In this document: positions 4,998 to 5,525 of the stretch, one piece after another
Position numbering within the stretch: the stretch's first letter is position 1
Layout of the letters: every line of letters starts with the position of its first letter
DNA from: an uncultured Clostridia bacterium
Lineage (GTDB): Bacteria > Bacillota > Clostridia > Oscillospirales > CAG-272
Length of the DNA stretch: 5,525 nucleotides
Assembly (NCBI GenBank): GCA_937893945.1
Contig: CALCTA010000018.1
Span: forward strand, 1-5,525
Reading direction: 5' to 3'
The notes under the pieces: generated by a model
Told to the model about the DNA's origin: nothing
The model's database searches: none
The model's input: the letters and a program-made list of their open reading frames with translations, nothing else
Program-made: the position numbers and the translations under genes

Positions 4998-5029
4998 CAT
5001 AAAAAGCCCTGCCGAAGCAGAGCGTTTTT
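4996..5029 (-). terminator. Terminator of the GNAT gene (UUCG hairpin)
   Basis: On the minus strand a 7-bp stem, GCTCTGC-TTCG-GCAGGGC (5023-5006), with one U-G wobble and a C(UUCG)G tetraloop, is followed directly by TTTTT. This is a classic intrinsic terminator about 50 bases after the GNAT stop. An AAAAA tract on the 5' side of the hairpin can pair with the U tract. Between the stop and this hairpin is an AT-rich palindrome, ACAAATT-GG-AATTTGT (5057-5072), with no obvious role. Confidence 0.85.
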
Positions 5030-5075
5030 GTGTATTGAGGTATTTTGTTCAGCTTGACAAATTGGAATTTGTTGA

Positions 5076-5516
5076 TTATCTCTCTAATCGAATAAGATAT
5101 TCTGTTGTATCTTCTTCAAGTTTTTTATCTGCCGTTATTCTGAAACCGTGTCCCTCGTAAAAGCGGATGGCACGGGTGTTCTTTTCCAATGCCCATAAAG
5201 TTTTTGCATTGTGATTTTCAATGGCGTATATCAAAAGGTTAGAGCCGATACAATTTCCTTGAAGCACAGGCTCAACAAATAACTTCTTAATTTCTTGGTT
5301 TTCTACTAGAATAATGCCTTTAACCGCACCGTCATCATATACCCACATATTGTCGATAAAGCTTTCGTATTGCTTCATTATCGTTGGCACTTGAAGCTCA
5401 TTAAAGTAATAATCGTCATCTTTGAATATGGGATAGAAATTTAAGCGGTAATTAAATATCACGATTTCTGCTATCCGAGCCAAATCGCCAATCGTTGCCT
5501 TTCTTATATTTTTCAC
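5076..5516 (-). CDS. GNAT-family N-acetyltransferase
   Basis: A 146-residue cytosolic protein with the GCN5-related fold, expected to transfer an acetyl group from acetyl-CoA to an amine; the substrate is unknown. The N-terminus IRKATIGDLARIAEI is the usual first strand and helix. Motif A is IKKLFVEPVLQGNCIGSNLL (76-95), and motif B is ALEKNTRAIRFYEGHGF (109-125) with the N-x-x-A-x-x-FY-x-x-x-GF pattern. The acetyl-CoA loop reads Q-G-N-C-I-G where the usual pattern is Q/R-x-x-G-x-G/A, so Cys89 replaces the common Gly. The start is GTG at 5516; GGTG at the window edge, five bases upstream, could be the end of a ribosome binding site. The frame stays open for the nine bases beyond, so an upstream start cannot be excluded. 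The gene is visibly more A+T-rich than the GH2 gene. Confidence 0.88.
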   Translation of the reverse strand: MKNIRKATIGDLARIAEIVIFNYRLNFYPIFKDDDYYFNELQVPTIMKQYESFIDNMWVYDDGAVKGIILVENQEIKKLFVEPVLQGNCIGSNLLIYAIENHNAKTLWALEKNTRAIRFYEGHGFRITADKKLEEDTTEYLIRLER

Positions 5517-5525
5517 TTTGACACC

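Overview
The window looks like a chromosomal segment of a Firmicute of class Clostridia, probably a gut-type anaerobe close to the Ruminococcaceae/Oscillospiraceae. This is inferred from strong GGAGG ribosome binding sites, TTTACA/TATAAT promoters with extended -10 boxes, a DUF6440-type small protein, a Clostridia-style HD hydrolase, and GTAGGG-type palindromic intergenic repeats. No sequence search was possible, so the taxonomy is an inference.

Layout: the left edge carries the 3' part of folD (plus strand, entering from outside). It converges on a large GH2 glycoside hydrolase gene (minus strand, 1076-3826). The gap between them, 476-1075, has no convincing gene. It is packed with hairpins: a 10-bp UUCG hairpin, a strong plus-strand terminator, an 8-bp palindrome, a 131-bp element with perfect 30-bp terminal inverted repeats, a double-hairpin repeat, and the GH2 terminator. 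Right of GH2, on the minus strand, lie a 61-aa DUF6440-type gene (3979-4164), an HD-domain nucleotidase-like gene (4261-4818) and a GNAT acetyltransferase gene (5076-5516, GTG start, at the window edge). A second GTAGGG-type palindromic element lies between the HD and GNAT genes.

The minus-strand genes look like separate transcription units rather than one operon. GH2, DUF6440 and HD each have their own promoter of the form TTTAC(A/T)-17 bp-TATAAT with an extended -10 TG. GNAT, DUF6440 and GH2 are each followed by a hairpin terminator. HD has no visible terminator, so it may read through into the DUF6440 gene. The functions are unrelated: one-carbon folate metabolism, beta-galactoside hydrolysis, nucleotide turnover and acetyl transfer. 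A CcpA cre-like site over the GH2 start region suggests carbon catabolite control of the sugar hydrolase.

I found no clear new multi-gene system. The points most worth a second look are the related palindromic elements, the repeated promoter and terminator architectures, a possible small RNA after folD, and a Gly-to-Cys change in the acetyl-CoA loop of the GNAT protein.
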